This document shows, one piece after another, positions 5,218-5,230 of a stretch of DNA of 5,230 nt. Location: assembly GCA_028709985.1 (NCBI GenBank), contig JAQUTB010000154.1:1-5230 (forward strand), written 5' to 3'. The position numbers were made by a program, and so were the translations under genes. This DNA is from Dethiosulfovibrio sp. GTDB lineage: Bacteria > Synergistota > Synergistia > Synergistales > Dethiosulfovibrionaceae. The notes under the pieces were generated by a model. It had not been told where the DNA came from, did not search any database, and saw nothing but the letters and a program-made list of their open reading frames with translations. The stretch's first letter is position 1. The number at the start of each line of letters is the position of its first letter.

Positions 5218-5230
5218 CGCAAGATAGAAG

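Overview
The window holds one compact operon of five genes, all on the minus strand and read from about 5140 down to 226. They are followed by about 225 non-coding bases rich in inverted and direct repeats. The enzymes point to a strict anaerobe with hydrogen metabolism. The substrate-binding protein has a cleavable signal peptide without a lipobox cysteine, which fits a diderm cell better than a Gram-positive one. With the fairly high GC and the frequent AGG, AGA and ATA codons, I would guess a fermentative bacterium of the Synergistota (Dethiosulfovibrio-like). This is a guess from style and gene content, not a phylogenetic result.

Layout in order of transcription: a promoter with a perfect TTGACA -35 box and a 17-bp palindrome over its -10 box (5183-5217); an SsuC/TauC-type ABC transporter permease (4361-5140); its presumed periplasmic substrate-binding protein (3432-4358); a small thioredoxin-fold [2Fe-2S] protein (3154-3411); a large [FeFe]-hydrogenase-like protein with two N-terminal [4Fe-4S] clusters, an H-cluster domain, a further [4Fe-4S] domain and a C-terminal PAS domain (1406-3157); and a SpoIIE/PP2C-type phosphatase (226-1401). 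Junctions are a few bases apart or overlap by a few bases, so translational coupling is likely.

The last three genes form a known kind of cassette, that of the 'sensory' group C [FeFe] hydrogenases (HydS). The H-cluster protein keeps all four cysteines that hold the cubane but has alanine at the proton-relay cysteine and lacks the two methionines typical of catalytic enzymes. Together with the PAS domain and the adjacent phosphatase, this suggests a hydrogen or redox sensor whose output is protein dephosphorylation. The unusual part is the leading position of an ABC permease and binding protein with no ATPase gene in the window. This suggests that uptake of a small organic or sulfur compound is co-expressed with the sensor.

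The terminal 225 bases contain a 17-bp perfect inverted repeat enclosing three small hairpins. Two of these share the same five-base loop but have different, base-pair-compensated stems. Next to the phosphatase stop codon there is also a tandem 13-bp repeat with an inverted partner. This is the least explained part of the window. No rRNA, tRNA, CRISPR, transposase or convincing intrinsic terminator was seen.
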